Below are positions 55,567-64,000 of a stretch of DNA of 64,000 nt, piece after piece (position 1 is the first letter of the stretch; every line of letters starts with the position of its first letter). The stretch is from Geitlerinema sp. PCC 7407 (lineage in GTDB: Bacteria > Cyanobacteriota > Cyanobacteriia > PCC-7407). Under the pieces are notes generated by a model. It made no database searches and was not told the origin of the DNA. It saw nothing but the letters and a program-made list of their open reading frames with translations. The stretch is taken from NCBI RefSeq assembly GCF_000317045.1, contig NC_019703.1, forward strand, positions 2,778,501 to 2,842,500, in the 5' to 3' direction. A program made the position numbers and the translations under genes.

Positions 55567-56555
55567 CGGCTGATCGCGGCAGAGCGCTTGAGATACCCTT
55601 CACCGATCGCCAAGACCAGCAGCGTTCCCACAGTGTTCAGCGCGGCGCCTGCCGTCCCCAGCACCGCAACGGCGATCGCTGTGCAGGCCGTCGCCAGCAG
55701 ATAGGTTGTCGCAACCTGGCGATGAGACCAGCCGGACTGCTGAAGCCGCTGGTATAGGTGGGTGCGATGGGCCTGGAAAATATTTTCGCCACGAACCAGC
55801 CGGCGCAGCAGGGTGAAAACAGCATCCCCGAGCAGGGGAAAAGTGACGGTGGCGGCCAAGATTAGGCGCTCGGGGCTCTCTGTCCCCGCCAACAGCGCGA
55901 TCGCCACGCAGGCACCGAGCACAGTACTGCCCACGTCACCCATAAAAATCTTGGCGGGGGACCAATTCCAGTACAAAAATCCTAGAAGCGCGGCCACCAT
56001 CAGCCACCAAAGCGGCTGATTCAAATACCAGGCGAAAAAGCCGAGCTGAAAGGCACAGACGCTGGCCACCAGGCCATCCAGGCCATCCATGAAGTTGTAG
56101 AAATTGATAAGCGCCGTCATGGCAACCACGCTGAGGGCGATCGCCAGACCCAGTTCCCAGCCCTCGAGAAACGCAAAGCTTTCCAAGCTCAGCACCACCA
56201 CCATCGCAGCGCCCAACTGCACCCCATAGCGGCTCTTGGCTGGTAAGTTATAGCGATCGTCCAGTAAACCCGTCAGCGCCAAAGCGCCCAGACTCAAGGC
56301 GATCGCACCCAGACGGAGCCCGCTAGCCTCGATGGGCGGCTGCTGCCAAAGCTGGGAAATCACCCACGGCGCGATCGCCCCTGTCACCGCAAAAGCAATC
56401 ACAAAGCCCAAACCGCCGCCCCGGGGCGTTGGTTGGGTATGGGAGCTGCGATCGTTCGGAATATCGAGCAGGAGCTGACCAAAGCGCCGCCGGATCTGAG
56501 CCACAACGCCCCAGCTAATCGCAAAACTAATCAGACTAAACGCAAGTAAATCCAT
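55563..56555 (-). CDS. WecA/WbpL-like undecaprenyl-phosphate sugar-1-phosphate transferase
   Basis: 330 residues, about ten membrane helices. Family pattern of polyprenyl-phosphate N-acetylhexosamine-1-phosphate transferases: LLDIPNDRSSHTQPTPRGGG near the front, LLDDRYNLPAKSRYGVQL, NFYNFMDGLDGLVASVCAFQ, IFMGDVGSTVLGACVAIALL and the C-terminal RRLVRGENIFQAHRTHLYQR. It starts lipid-linked repeat synthesis by loading the first sugar onto undecaprenyl phosphate. The ATG giving MDLLAFSLISF is preferred; its first base is shared with the stop codon of the upstream epimerase (TGATG). This coupling is the wbpV-wbpL arrangement. Confidence 0.93.
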   Translation of the reverse strand: MDLLAFSLISFAISWGVVAQIRRRFGQLLLDIPNDRSSHTQPTPRGGGLGFVIAFAVTGAIAPWVISQLWQQPPIEASGLRLGAIALSLGALALTGLLDDRYNLPAKSRYGVQLGAAMVVVLSLESFAFLEGWELGLAIALSVVAMTALINFYNFMDGLDGLVASVCAFQLGFFAWYLNQPLWWLMVAALLGFLYWNWSPAKIFMGDVGSTVLGACVAIALLAGTESPERLILAATVTFPLLGDAVFTLLRRLVRGENIFQAHRTHLYQRLQQSGWSHRQVATTYLLATACTAIAVAVLGTAGAALNTVGTLLVLAIGEGYLKRSAAISR

Positions 56556-57520
56556 CAGGATCGAAACGTTTTGATTAACCCTTCTTCGAGGGAGAAGGGG
56601 GGCTGCCAATCCAACGTAGTACGAATTTTGGCGCTGTCAACCACCAGGGAACCAGACAGGCGCTCTACAACATCTTGGTTGATCGGCAAAGTTCGGCCCG
56701 TAGCGCGCTGAAGCAAGCTCCCCGCCCGTCCTAGGAGCTGCAACACAGCCACAGGACAAGGAAAGAGGCGACAGGGATAGCCCGCTGATTGAGCAATTTT
56801 TTGAATAAGCTGTGGTGTCGAAACATCTTGGCCATCGCTCACCACAAAGGTTTGGTTTCGTGCCTCAGGATGCTCCAAGCAGCAAAGGATTGCATCTACC
56901 AGGTTCTCCACGTACACAAAGCTCCGAAGGTTTCGGATGGAACCCAGCGGCAGCGGCAACCCAAGACGCACTAGTTTCATCAGGCGCTCCATATTGCCCG
57001 GATTTCCTGGCCCATAAACCAGCGTCGGCCGCAAGATGGTGTAGGTCATGCCGCTAGCCTGAGCAATTGCTTTCAGCCCATCTTCGGCCCGCAGCTTGCT
57101 CCGTCCGTAGGGAGTATCGGGGCTACAAGGCGAGGTCTCATTGAGGGCGCGATCGCTCAAGGTGGCGATCGCACCTACAGAACTGACAAACACAAAGTGC
57201 TTCACCCCTGCTTGAGCACATTGGCGAGCCAAATTCAGCGTCCCCTCGACATTCACCCGACGAAACTCAGCCTCCGGGTCCGCTGCATCATCCCGCAGAA
57301 TATGGGCTCTAGCCGCCAAATGAACAACTTCTGTGACGCCTTCTAAGGGCGATCGCCAATCAGTTTTCCCATCGATAGTCCCAACACACACTTCACTCAC
57401 AATGGACGGCAAAGTCTCAGGTCTAGAGCGAAGAAAGACTTTAGTGAATTTCTGATCTTGGCTAAAGCGCTCCAAGAGGTGACGACCAACAAAACCATAA
57501 GCTCCTGTTACGAGAATCAT
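56555..57520 (-). CDS. WbpV-like NAD-dependent nucleotide-sugar epimerase
   Basis: 321 residues, extended SDR. Rossmann motif TGAYGFVGRHLLERF at the N-terminus, FVFVSSVGAIA, and the catalytic YGRSKLRAE (YxxxK). The length and the pairing with a WecA/WbpL-type transferase resemble WbpV/WbpL of Pseudomonas B-band O-antigen, where the epimerase yields the sugar (UDP-N-acetylfucosamine/quinovosamine type) used by the transferase. It is translationally coupled to that transferase gene. Precise substrate unproven. Confidence 0.9.
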   Translation of the reverse strand: MILVTGAYGFVGRHLLERFSQDQKFTKVFLRSRPETLPSIVSEVCVGTIDGKTDWRSPLEGVTEVVHLAARAHILRDDAADPEAEFRRVNVEGTLNLARQCAQAGVKHFVFVSSVGAIATLSDRALNETSPCSPDTPYGRSKLRAEDGLKAIAQASGMTYTILRPTLVYGPGNPGNMERLMKLVRLGLPLPLGSIRNLRSFVYVENLVDAILCCLEHPEARNQTFVVSDGQDVSTPQLIQKIAQSAGYPCRLFPCPVAVLQLLGRAGSLLQRATGRTLPINQDVVERLSGSLVVDSAKIRTTLDWQPPFSLEEGLIKTFRS

Positions 57521-57527
57521 GGTCTAC

Positions 57528-58820
57528 TTAGCTTTGCTTTTCTGTACGAAAGCGATTGACAGTCTCTTGAAGAGCAGACTCCAACGTGAAAGCTAGGCGT
57601 TCTAAATCATGCTCACTTTCGACATAATTTCTTCCCTTATTTCCCATTTCATTACGAATCTCTTCCGGTAAAGAGATTAGAGTCCGAATAGAAGTAAGAA
57701 GTTCGCGAAAATCTCTTGACTTACAGGTAACTCCCACACCAACCATATCAACAATACTTTCTTCAAGAGGAGCAACCATTAATATGGGTTTAGCTGCCTG
57801 GAGATAGTCAAATAGTTTATTGGGACTAATACCATACTTAAATACAGGTATATTTGCCAATGCTAAAAGCAGAAAATCTGCATTCTTTAGCAGTTTAGGA
57901 ACAAGCTGTTTAGCGATGGGTGAAATTACAAAGACAGAATCCTGATGGCCACCGTCCACAATCATCTTCTTTAGTTTTTCTTGCTCTGGACCAGAACCAA
58001 CAAAAACGAAGGATATTTTATCGTAAGTTTCTTGATCTTTTGTCTTACAAAAATCCAGAAACTCAACCAAGAATGAAAGATCTTGAGCAACTCCTATTAA
58101 ACCTGTGTAAAGAAACACAGCTTTGTCATTCTCTCGCAAGTCTTGGATAATTTTTTGAATTTGGATTAGCTTTTCATGCTCTGCTGAATCGTTCTTTTTT
58201 TCTTTATTATTTTCAGATAAAAATATTCCATTAGGAAGATAGACATTGACTTTATTACCTAGGCCGACTTCTTCTAGTCGCCTAGAAAAATTTGGCAAGA
58301 CACTTATTATTGTATGTGATTGAGTATAGAGAAATTTTTCAACAAAAAGTAGTATTTTATGGACGAAACTCGATTCTTTTAGGGCCTTCAATTCAACTAG
58401 AACTGAGGGCCAAACATCTCTAATTTCTAAAACAAAAGGAACTCCATAGTATTTGGCCAAAATAAACCCTGATAAGCCAGATAATATTTGTGGAGAAGAG
58501 GCCCAAACAATATCTGGTTTACTGGGAAATTTAAGGCCTGCAAAAGTTGCACTCCAAAAATAGTGGATCATGCTCAATATTCTCTTTGAGTCATTCTTGT
58601 TATATTTAAGAGACTTTAGGCAAATAAAATTAACGCCATAGTGATCAACAAGCCTAGGTTCTTCTTCTATTTTATTTTCTTTTGTTAAATAGTTAAAATC
58701 AGACGAAACAATAGTTACTTCATTTCCCATCTTTACGAGTATACTTGCCAGATCTCCATGACGAGTAATTCCAACAGAGCCTCGTGGAAGAGCATATTGA
58801 TTGATAACGACAATTCTCAT
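57528..58820 (-). CDS. GT4-family glycosyltransferase (WbuB-like)
   Basis: 430 residues. N-terminal Rossmann-like half MRIVVINQYALPRGSVGITR; FVLEIRDVWPSVLVELKALK is characteristic of WbuB/WbjE-type fucosamine transferases. The C-terminal half has the GT4 signature region FLLLALANIPVFKYGISPNK, LFDYLQAAKPILMVAPLEES in which Glu contacts the donor. It adds a sugar to the growing lipid-linked oligosaccharide on the cytoplasmic face. The base composition is AT-rich, unlike all genes left of it. Gap to the WbpV-like gene is 7 bases. Confidence 0.9.
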   Translation of the reverse strand: MRIVVINQYALPRGSVGITRHGDLASILVKMGNEVTIVSSDFNYLTKENKIEEEPRLVDHYGVNFICLKSLKYNKNDSKRILSMIHYFWSATFAGLKFPSKPDIVWASSPQILSGLSGFILAKYYGVPFVLEIRDVWPSVLVELKALKESSFVHKILLFVEKFLYTQSHTIISVLPNFSRRLEEVGLGNKVNVYLPNGIFLSENNKEKKNDSAEHEKLIQIQKIIQDLRENDKAVFLYTGLIGVAQDLSFLVEFLDFCKTKDQETYDKISFVFVGSGPEQEKLKKMIVDGGHQDSVFVISPIAKQLVPKLLKNADFLLLALANIPVFKYGISPNKLFDYLQAAKPILMVAPLEESIVDMVGVGVTCKSRDFRELLTSIRTLISLPEEIRNEMGNKGRNYVESEHDLERLAFTLESALQETVNRFRTEKQS

Positions 58821-58843
58821 TACTTTTAACAAATCTCTAAGAA

Positions 58844-59950
58844 CTAAAACGCCTGAGTCAAAATATCAATTATTTTTTCAGCAGATTTTCCAGCTCCATA
58901 AAGTTTGTTAGCAAAAATGCTTGAATTTGCTAATTTAAGATGGCTTTCCGACGAGAGTATTTTTTGCTCATCAGCACCTACTAGGAAATTAGCTCCGCAT
59001 TTCACTAACTCCAGCCACTCAGTTTCATCTCGCAGGGTAAGGCAGGGTTTTCGGAAGAAGTAAGCTTCCTTTTGCAAGCCTCCACTATCAGTTATGACTC
59101 CCAAACAGTGCTTCAGCAAATGAAGCATCTCAAAGTAACCTACGGGATCAATAGTATTAATTTGAGAGATGGATATATTGAATTCATTTAGAATTTTTCT
59201 AGTTCTTGGGTGAAGAGGAATAACAATTGATGTAGAAGCGGAAATTTGCTCCAATGCCTTAAAAATCGATCTTAGTCTTGCTAGGCTATTAGTATTTTCA
59301 GCTCGATGAACTGTTGCTAAGTAGAAATTTCCTTGATTTTCCTCTAAGATCTGCTGAGTTAGAGGCGTGCCTTCAGCTAGGTCTTGATAGAAAATAGCAG
59401 CATCATACATTACATCGCCAACATTTTCTAGCCAAGTTCCTTCAAAACTTTCAAATCCCTCATTTTGAAGATTTTGCACTGCTGTTTCTGTTGGGCAAAA
59501 GAGCCAGCGTGAAATTCGATCAGTTAATATACGGTTTATCTCTTCTGGCATTCGCATATTAAAAGACCGCAAGCCCGCTTCCACATGGGCTACAGGGATA
59601 TGAAGCTTGGCCGCAGCTAAAGCACCGGCCAAAGTTGAATTTGTGTCACCATAAACCAATACAGCGTCTGGTTTCTCTTCAATCAGTACTTCTTCGATTC
59701 CTTGAAGCATACGGCCAGTCATCTGACCGTGGCCTCCGCCAGAAACACCAAGATGATGATCTGGTGTTGGAATTGCCATTTGCTCGAAAAAGACGTCAGA
59801 CATACTGGCGTCATGATGCTGCCCTGTATGGACAATAACCTCATGAACCTGAGGTGCAAGGTTGCTCTGGTTATGATTTGCGATCGCTCTTGAAACTGTC
59901 GCCGCCTTGATAAACTGCGGTCTAGCACCAACTACTGTCACTAACTTCAT
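58844..59950 (-). CDS. wecB: Nonhydrolysing UDP-N-acetylglucosamine-type 2-epimerase (WecB/WbpI)
   Basis: 368 residues. Epimerase 2 fold: GARPQFIKAATVSRAI at the start, VIVHTGQHHDASMSDVFFEQ, VYGDTNSTLAGALAAAKLHI, AHVEAGLRSFNMRMPEEINR, ATVHRAENTN and TDSGGLQKEAYFFRKPCLTL. The residues VHTGQHHD, GDTNST and VEAGLR are the usual active-site blocks. The GARPQFIKA start is closer to the WbpI/WlbD group (epimerises UDP-2,3-diacetamido-glucuronate) than to the GTRPEAIKM form typical of WecB; the exact substrate should be treated as open. Its start overlaps the next gene's stop by 4 bases. Confidence 0.93.
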   Translation of the reverse strand: MKLVTVVGARPQFIKAATVSRAIANHNQSNLAPQVHEVIVHTGQHHDASMSDVFFEQMAIPTPDHHLGVSGGGHGQMTGRMLQGIEEVLIEEKPDAVLVYGDTNSTLAGALAAAKLHIPVAHVEAGLRSFNMRMPEEINRILTDRISRWLFCPTETAVQNLQNEGFESFEGTWLENVGDVMYDAAIFYQDLAEGTPLTQQILEENQGNFYLATVHRAENTNSLARLRSIFKALEQISASTSIVIPLHPRTRKILNEFNISISQINTIDPVGYFEMLHLLKHCLGVITDSGGLQKEAYFFRKPCLTLRDETEWLELVKCGANFLVGADEQKILSSESHLKLANSSIFANKLYGAGKSAEKIIDILTQAF

Positions 59951-61047
59951 TGCAGCAAATCCTGATAGAGCTTTTTCAGCTTGATCGCTTCTACATCCCA
60001 GTTGTACTTCTCTACAACTGCCTTATAACCATTCCTCCCCATCTCTTGCGCCTGCTCCGGATTATCCAAAATCCACTGCATCGCCTGAGCGATCTCTGAA
60101 GGATTTAAGGGGTCCACACAAATCCCACAGCTGCTTCCTTCTATAATCTCTTTCCACAAAGGAAAGTTAGAAGCAATTACAGGCAAACCCGCCGACATAT
60201 ACTCAAACATTTTGTTTGGCTGAGCATTCACATGGTTTGGCTCAGGGTGAAACAAAACCAAGCCAGCAACTGATCTAGACAAAAGTTCTGCCACCTGTGG
60301 TCGGTCCAAATGTCCCATAACTTTTACATTCTGCCATCCTGGCATTTGCTCAACTTTTTCCCTTAGGTTTGGACCTGCGAACTTACCTGCCACTAAGAGT
60401 TGAGCATCCACTGAGTCCATAGCCTGAACCATCTCTAGCAAGCCACGAATTGCCGTCACCCCTCCAACATAGGCAAAGGCAGGTTCTTTCTTGCTGCGTT
60501 TAGGCGACTCTAATTCGCCTAAAATTGGATAATTATTAACGTTTATCGAATTTTTATTGAGAGCCTCAAATCTTTTTTTAATGTTCGGAGTAGCAAGAAC
60601 AAGAGCATCAAATTTTTTAGCTGCAATATCTTCTATTATCTCCGTTAATTGAGATACCAGCCAACGAGCTTGTGGAGATATCCAATATTTACTAAGAATC
60701 TGGCGAGGCACATCTTCATGAACATCATATACCACCTTCTTTCCTTGCATTTTTAGCAGCAAAGCAATTGGGACTAATTCAGGATCATGAAAGTGGTATA
60801 TGCATCCTCTTTCTCGCCATCCAGCACGATAAACGTTCCAGGTCGTTTTTAGCATACGACCAAGTCGACCAGAGCATTTGGGGACTGCAACGACTTCAAC
60901 TCCTCGGCTCATGAAACTTTCAGAATGAGGAACAACTAACGTGACAGGGTAGCCAACTTCGGCCAAAGAAGAACACTCTTTTAGAAAGATTCTCGTGTCG
61001 GAAGGTGGATGAACAGAAGTTAAGTGAACAATCTTGGGGAGTGCCAT
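59947..61047 (-). CDS. GT4-family glycosyltransferase (WbpH-like)
   Basis: 366 residues. N-terminal IVHLTSVHPPSDTRIFLKEC is the hallmark of WbpH/WbpJ-type transferases; YHFHDPELVPIALLLKMQGK and VVYDVHEDVPRQIL follow; the C-terminal donor-binding part carries GLVLFHPEPNHVNAQPNKMF, EYMSAGLPVIASNFPLWKEI with the GT4 Glu. It transfers a sugar from a nucleotide donor to the lipid-linked intermediate. The stop overlaps the epimerase start (ATGA), so the two are coupled. Confidence 0.92.
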   Translation of the reverse strand: MALPKIVHLTSVHPPSDTRIFLKECSSLAEVGYPVTLVVPHSESFMSRGVEVVAVPKCSGRLGRMLKTTWNVYRAGWRERGCIYHFHDPELVPIALLLKMQGKKVVYDVHEDVPRQILSKYWISPQARWLVSQLTEIIEDIAAKKFDALVLATPNIKKRFEALNKNSINVNNYPILGELESPKRSKKEPAFAYVGGVTAIRGLLEMVQAMDSVDAQLLVAGKFAGPNLREKVEQMPGWQNVKVMGHLDRPQVAELLSRSVAGLVLFHPEPNHVNAQPNKMFEYMSAGLPVIASNFPLWKEIIEGSSCGICVDPLNPSEIAQAMQWILDNPEQAQEMGRNGYKAVVEKYNWDVEAIKLKKLYQDLLQ

Positions 61048-61087
61048 AGGGGATTTTTTATATCAACTTTTACATTTTGGTTTTTCT

Positions 61088-62464
61088 TTAGTCGCTCATC
61101 AAATTTGAGTCATTTTTCTGCACAAGCGCACTACAAGTAGATAGCTGAAGCTTTCTGGTGGGAAGACAAGCCATGACCATAAGAGTTAAAATAAGTCCGT
61201 GGGTCACCAAGCTTGTCAAGAGAGCAGAATTAATCAAACTAAAACCTGTAACGCTCAGCATAGTACTTGACACCCTCAGATCTATTGGCTTGGAAACACT
61301 ATCAAATAACCAGATAAAAATTCCCAGCAAAACCGAAAACATTAGGATTCCGGAAAGGCCAAAGTTAGCAAAAGAATCTGCCCAAAAATTAGCATTTGCC
61401 GATGTAGAAGCATTATCAAAATACATCTCTCCTATTATAAAAGGTGGAGACTTGCTGTATGGGTACTCCACCAAGTCTTTCAATAAGCTATGGCCTAAAA
61501 AGGCTTTTGGATGAGTCGCAAAGAAATCCCAATAGAACCCTGTTAATAATCCAGGTGTAATTATTAATCTCCTTACGAGAAAAGACAGTGGGAGATGAAA
61601 GTTGAAAAACTTAGCCAAGAACACACATATCAAAATCAAGCTGGAAGCACCGGTTAATAGATAAGTTCCAAAATTATTAGATTTATATTTTGCTCCAATT
61701 CCCCAAAAAATACACAAAACAAGCAAAAAAGAAAGAGAGACGCTTTTAAGGCCAGTAACTGAGTAAATAAAGAGTTGCAGCACTAAGCCAACTAGAAGCC
61801 ATATCCACTTTCGCTGAGACAAACCGTAAACCATCAAGAATGGATTAATAACGTTTCCTTGCCAGATTACAAGATATGGAACCATCCCAAAAGCAGATTT
61901 CAAGGAACTCTTATAGTTCGCTCGAACGTCATAAACATCCAAGAAATTAATCCACTTTAGAGAGAACCCAAACGTTTTAACCAATAGACATAGAAAGACT
62001 ACAACCAAAATGGAAGCGACAAAGTAAAATACAGTCTTTGACACTCTGAGTCTAGGTTCCTGGAAATGTGGAATTTGTGAGAAGAAGCTTAGTATCCAGA
62101 AACCAGCTATTGTTACACAAGAGTAAACTATTAACTTAAAGGAAGACAGGCTAGTAGCATAAAATGGCACCGTCAAGCTAGGCAGAAGAACTAATAAGTA
62201 TATAAACCATATGAGTACCTGAGAAGGTCTATCCACCTTCTTGGTTAAACCCAAAGACGGAATCAAAGCTAGTAAAAAGCTGGTGCAGTGTATGAAAGGA
62301 GATCTAGGATTTGCAATGTAGCCTAAATAGGTGTATCGGGGAGATATTAAAGTTAGATAAGACCAAATTACGAGTCCAAGATAGGTTAAGGTCAAAAATA
62401 TTAAAAAAAAATTTTTTGAATTAACTTTTATTGGCTTAATTTTTACTGCTTCTAGACTTTTCAT
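61088..62464 (-). CDS. Wzy-like O-antigen/oligosaccharide repeat-unit polymerase
   Basis: 458 residues with about 11-12 hydrophobic segments (LTYLGLVIWSYLTLISPRYT, FIYLLVLLPSLTVPFYA, IFVLVLCIFWG-type stretches) and a large polar loop about residues 320-360 (PYSKSPPFIIGEMYFDNAST). Topology and gene context identify it as a Wzy-type polymerase, which links lipid-linked repeat units in the periplasm. Sequence conservation in this group is low, so naming rests on topology and neighbours. Strongly AT-rich. It ends 40 bases before the WbpH-like gene. Confidence 0.8.
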   Translation of the reverse strand: MKSLEAVKIKPIKVNSKNFFLIFLTLTYLGLVIWSYLTLISPRYTYLGYIANPRSPFIHCTSFLLALIPSLGLTKKVDRPSQVLIWFIYLLVLLPSLTVPFYATSLSSFKLIVYSCVTIAGFWILSFFSQIPHFQEPRLRVSKTVFYFVASILVVVFLCLLVKTFGFSLKWINFLDVYDVRANYKSSLKSAFGMVPYLVIWQGNVINPFLMVYGLSQRKWIWLLVGLVLQLFIYSVTGLKSVSLSFLLVLCIFWGIGAKYKSNNFGTYLLTGASSLILICVFLAKFFNFHLPLSFLVRRLIITPGLLTGFYWDFFATHPKAFLGHSLLKDLVEYPYSKSPPFIIGEMYFDNASTSANANFWADSFANFGLSGILMFSVLLGIFIWLFDSVSKPIDLRVSSTMLSVTGFSLINSALLTSLVTHGLILTLMVMACLPTRKLQLSTCSALVQKNDSNLMSD

Positions 62465-62477
62465 TTTTGATTAATTA

Positions 62478-63761
62478 TCAAGATTCTATTATTCGAAAAT
62501 TCTTGAAGGCTGATAAGCTCAAAAAGAAGAGACAAACATACAAAAATGTCATTGACAAGCTATATAGCATGATGCATGAATATGCATTTAAAGAAAGGCT
62601 GGAAGACACATAAAAAGCGAGAAGAACTGTGATTAGTCGGCAAGCATCCCAGCACATTTGCCAATCTTGTCTTTCGAGGATATTCAGCGTTTGGGAAAGA
62701 GGAGAAACTGTAAACTGAGCAACAAACATTGGAAATAGGGCTTGCATATACTGCCCAGCTTCCTGCCAACCTTTACCAAAAATCATTTCAAACACAGACG
62801 GTCCGGCAAAAGCAATTAAAGATAGAGGTAGAACACTAATAATAAAAAGCTTTTTAGCGGTTTTCAGGAACATTTCTTTTAAATTTGATGTACCCTTTTC
62901 AGACTTCAGGATCTGAGATGCCTCGCTAAAGTAGACTTGACTAACTGCAGTTCCCAGCAAGATCAAGGGTAGAGCAATAATTCTTTGCCCCAAGCTAAAC
63001 CACCCAAGTACTGTCGCTCCATAAAACCAAGAAATTAAAAAAGCAGGTACTTGCAAGCCTGCATTATTCATCAATCCAGACACTGATGAATAAATAGGAA
63101 ACCGCCAGTATTTCTTCGCCACTATCCACATCTTCGACAGAGAAGGCGGTTCCAGTGAGATGCCTGCGCTTTTTTGAAAAGCAGCCAAAACTTTCTGGCT
63201 GCCAGCAGTTCGCCCAAAAGAATCGCCTAACAGTAACCCAAAAGGGCCAGGGTAAAAAAAGCCAACAGTAATCTGGATAAAAATTTGAGTCAACCCTTGC
63301 CGTACCTTGGTAGAGGCAAGAAGCTTGAACTCGCTATAGCGCAATGCCCAGTAGTTCAAAACTTGATAGGTTCCTGCTCCAAATAAACTCAAAGGCAAAA
63401 GCCATAGAAATTTTTTTAGCCCCGGCACTCCTAAAGCTTCAGAAATAAAACCACTCGACAAGAAAACAGCAACAATTACAGAGCCTGTAACCAAAAACAA
63501 GCACAAAAATGAAACATAAATAAGATGGATGCTATCTGTTTCTGACTTTGGCAGAGGGATAGCCAGCTGATATCGAAGAGATGCAATCACTAGTAAAAGT
63601 GATGCAAGTGACGTATAAACGGTGAGAATTCCAAAGTCCTCAGGTGTATAGAGCCGAGTCAATACTGGAGCGCATAAAACTGCCAACCCCTGGACTAGAG
63701 TAGTGCTACCAACCAGAAGCGCAGTGTTCTTTAAAAAACGTCCGTTAAATTTTTCGCGCAT
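62478..63761 (-). CDS. Wzx-like oligosaccharide flippase
   Basis: 427 residues, 12 membrane segments. N-terminal FLKNTALLVGSTTLVQGLAV and APVLTRLYTPEDFGILTVYT are the diagnostic start of polysaccharide flippases (MOP superfamily, Wzx). It turns lipid-linked repeat units to the periplasmic side, just before the Wzy polymerase acts. The start is ATG with no strong Shine-Dalgarno seen. Thirteen bases separate its stop from the Wzy-like gene start. Confidence 0.91.
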   Translation of the reverse strand: MREKFNGRFLKNTALLVGSTTLVQGLAVLCAPVLTRLYTPEDFGILTVYTSLASLLLVIASLRYQLAIPLPKSETDSIHLIYVSFLCLFLVTGSVIVAVFLSSGFISEALGVPGLKKFLWLLPLSLFGAGTYQVLNYWALRYSEFKLLASTKVRQGLTQIFIQITVGFFYPGPFGLLLGDSFGRTAGSQKVLAAFQKSAGISLEPPSLSKMWIVAKKYWRFPIYSSVSGLMNNAGLQVPAFLISWFYGATVLGWFSLGQRIIALPLILLGTAVSQVYFSEASQILKSEKGTSNLKEMFLKTAKKLFIISVLPLSLIAFAGPSVFEMIFGKGWQEAGQYMQALFPMFVAQFTVSPLSQTLNILERQDWQMCWDACRLITVLLAFYVSSSLSLNAYSCIMLYSLSMTFLYVCLFFLSLSAFKNFRIIES

Positions 63762-63814
63762 AAAGAACGAAAATTTCGCCAGCAGTCACTTAGTTCACAT
63801 GGCTGGACAAGGCT

Positions 63815-63836
63815 ATGAGAGCCTGTATGCTCTCAT
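63815..63836. terminator. Hairpin with T-run upstream of the flippase gene
   Basis: ATGAGAGC (63815-63822) and GCTCTCAT (63829-63836) form a perfect 8-base stem with a 6-base loop and TTTT follows on the plus strand. On the minus strand the stem lies 54 bases upstream of the flippase ATG, where it might act as a leader element. Confidence 0.4.
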
Positions 63837-63854
63837 TTTCTATCTATGGTTGTA

Positions 63855-63871
63855 ATAACACATAGTGTTAT
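63855..63871 (-). terminator. 17-base dyad after the aminotransferase-like gene
   Basis: ATAACAC and GTGTTAT flank ATA, a perfect 7-3-7 dyad 13 bases past the stop of the truncated gene on the minus strand. It may be a weak terminator or processing site between that gene and the flippase gene. Confidence 0.4.
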
Positions 63872-63883
63872 CTGACAGCAGGG

Positions 63884-64000
63884 CTATGAATTTAGTACAG
63901 TTGAGACTGTATTAGCAATATCTTGTTGAATTTCTAGATTCAACTCAGGCCAAATAGGCAAGCTCAGCACCTCTTGTGAGAGTGCGCTGCTTACGAGGGT
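63884..64000 (-). CDS. C-terminus of a probable DegT/DnrJ-type aminotransferase (truncated)
   Basis: The last 38 codons plus stop of a minus-strand gene that continues past the right window edge. The peptide SQEVLSLPIWPELNLEIQQD matches the C-terminal end of DegT/DnrJ/EryC1/StrS sugar aminotransferases, where LSLPxxPEL is conserved. In WbpE-type members this enzyme puts an amino group on C3 of a UDP-keto sugar. The stop is TAG at 63884-63886. Assignment rests on a short tail plus context, and the 122-base spacer to the flippase fits an operon. Confidence 0.6.
   Translation of the reverse strand, partial: TLVSSALSQEVLSLPIWPELNLEIQQDIANTVSTVLNS

Overview
The window is a chromosomal segment of a cyanobacterium. 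The evidence is psbI, a CpcS/CpeS-type phycobilin lyase, zeta-carotene desaturase (zds), hemE, the ribosomal protein PSRP-3 (Ycf65), the atpD-atpC pair, several cyanobacteria-typical families (DUF6930, DUF3086, DUF3119, DUF928, DUF3769) and a very high density of the HIP1 octamer GCGATCGC. The DNA is GC-rich by eye up to about 57.5 kb, then becomes clearly AT-rich to the right end. I cannot assign a genus from this alone. I see no rRNA, tRNA, CRISPR array, insertion sequence or prophage block.

Layout: 1-3.6 kb holds the 3' part of a CBS-PAS-GAF hybrid sensor histidine kinase. 3.5-9 kb carries a RarA fusion protein, a peptidoglycan-binding/lysozyme-like protein, a DinB-family protein and an SDR epimerase. 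9-15.2 kb has hemE, a phycobiliprotein lyase, a large LptD-like outer-membrane protein and the tiny psbI. 15.5-21.2 kb has a long low-complexity cyanobacterial protein, small TPR and membrane proteins and an A-type Fe-S carrier. 21.7-29.3 kb has a DUF6930 protein, the zds-SRPBCC pair, DUF928, hrcA, a rhodanese and an unknown protein. 29.5-32.7 kb is a pair of M16 peptidases, one catalytic and one degenerate. 33-38 kb is a membrane-lipid neighbourhood: MlaE permease, DUF3119, DUF3086, plsY. 38-50.8 kb carries mscS, pheT, spkB, an M48 protease, a NarL-type regulator, a low-molecular-weight phosphatase, an SGNH hydrolase, atpD-atpC and PSRP-3. 51-54.5 kb has an HAD hydrolase, a TPR protein, ruvB and an unknown protein.

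From 54.6 kb to the end is a cell-surface polysaccharide locus: a Wzm-type ABC permease, a WecA/WbpL-like lipid-carrier sugar transferase, a WbpV-like epimerase, two GT4 glycosyltransferases, a nonhydrolysing UDP-sugar 2-epimerase (WbpI/WecB type), a Wzy-like polymerase, a Wzx-like flippase and the end of a probable DegT-type aminotransferase. The seven genes from 55.6 to 63.8 kb, plus the truncated one, are all on the minus strand, tightly packed or overlapping, and probably form one operon for a lipid-linked repeat-unit glycan.

The most unusual signals outside ordinary genes are a 52-codon ORF without an ATG, overlapping an operator-like palindrome (about 45.0 kb), a multi-hairpin intergenic segment that may be a structured RNA (46.5-46.6 kb), several 3'-flanking palindromes built on HIP1 sites, a hairpin in the atpD-atpC spacer, and proteins whose linkers are rich in Ala-Ile-Ala-Pro encoded by HIP1.
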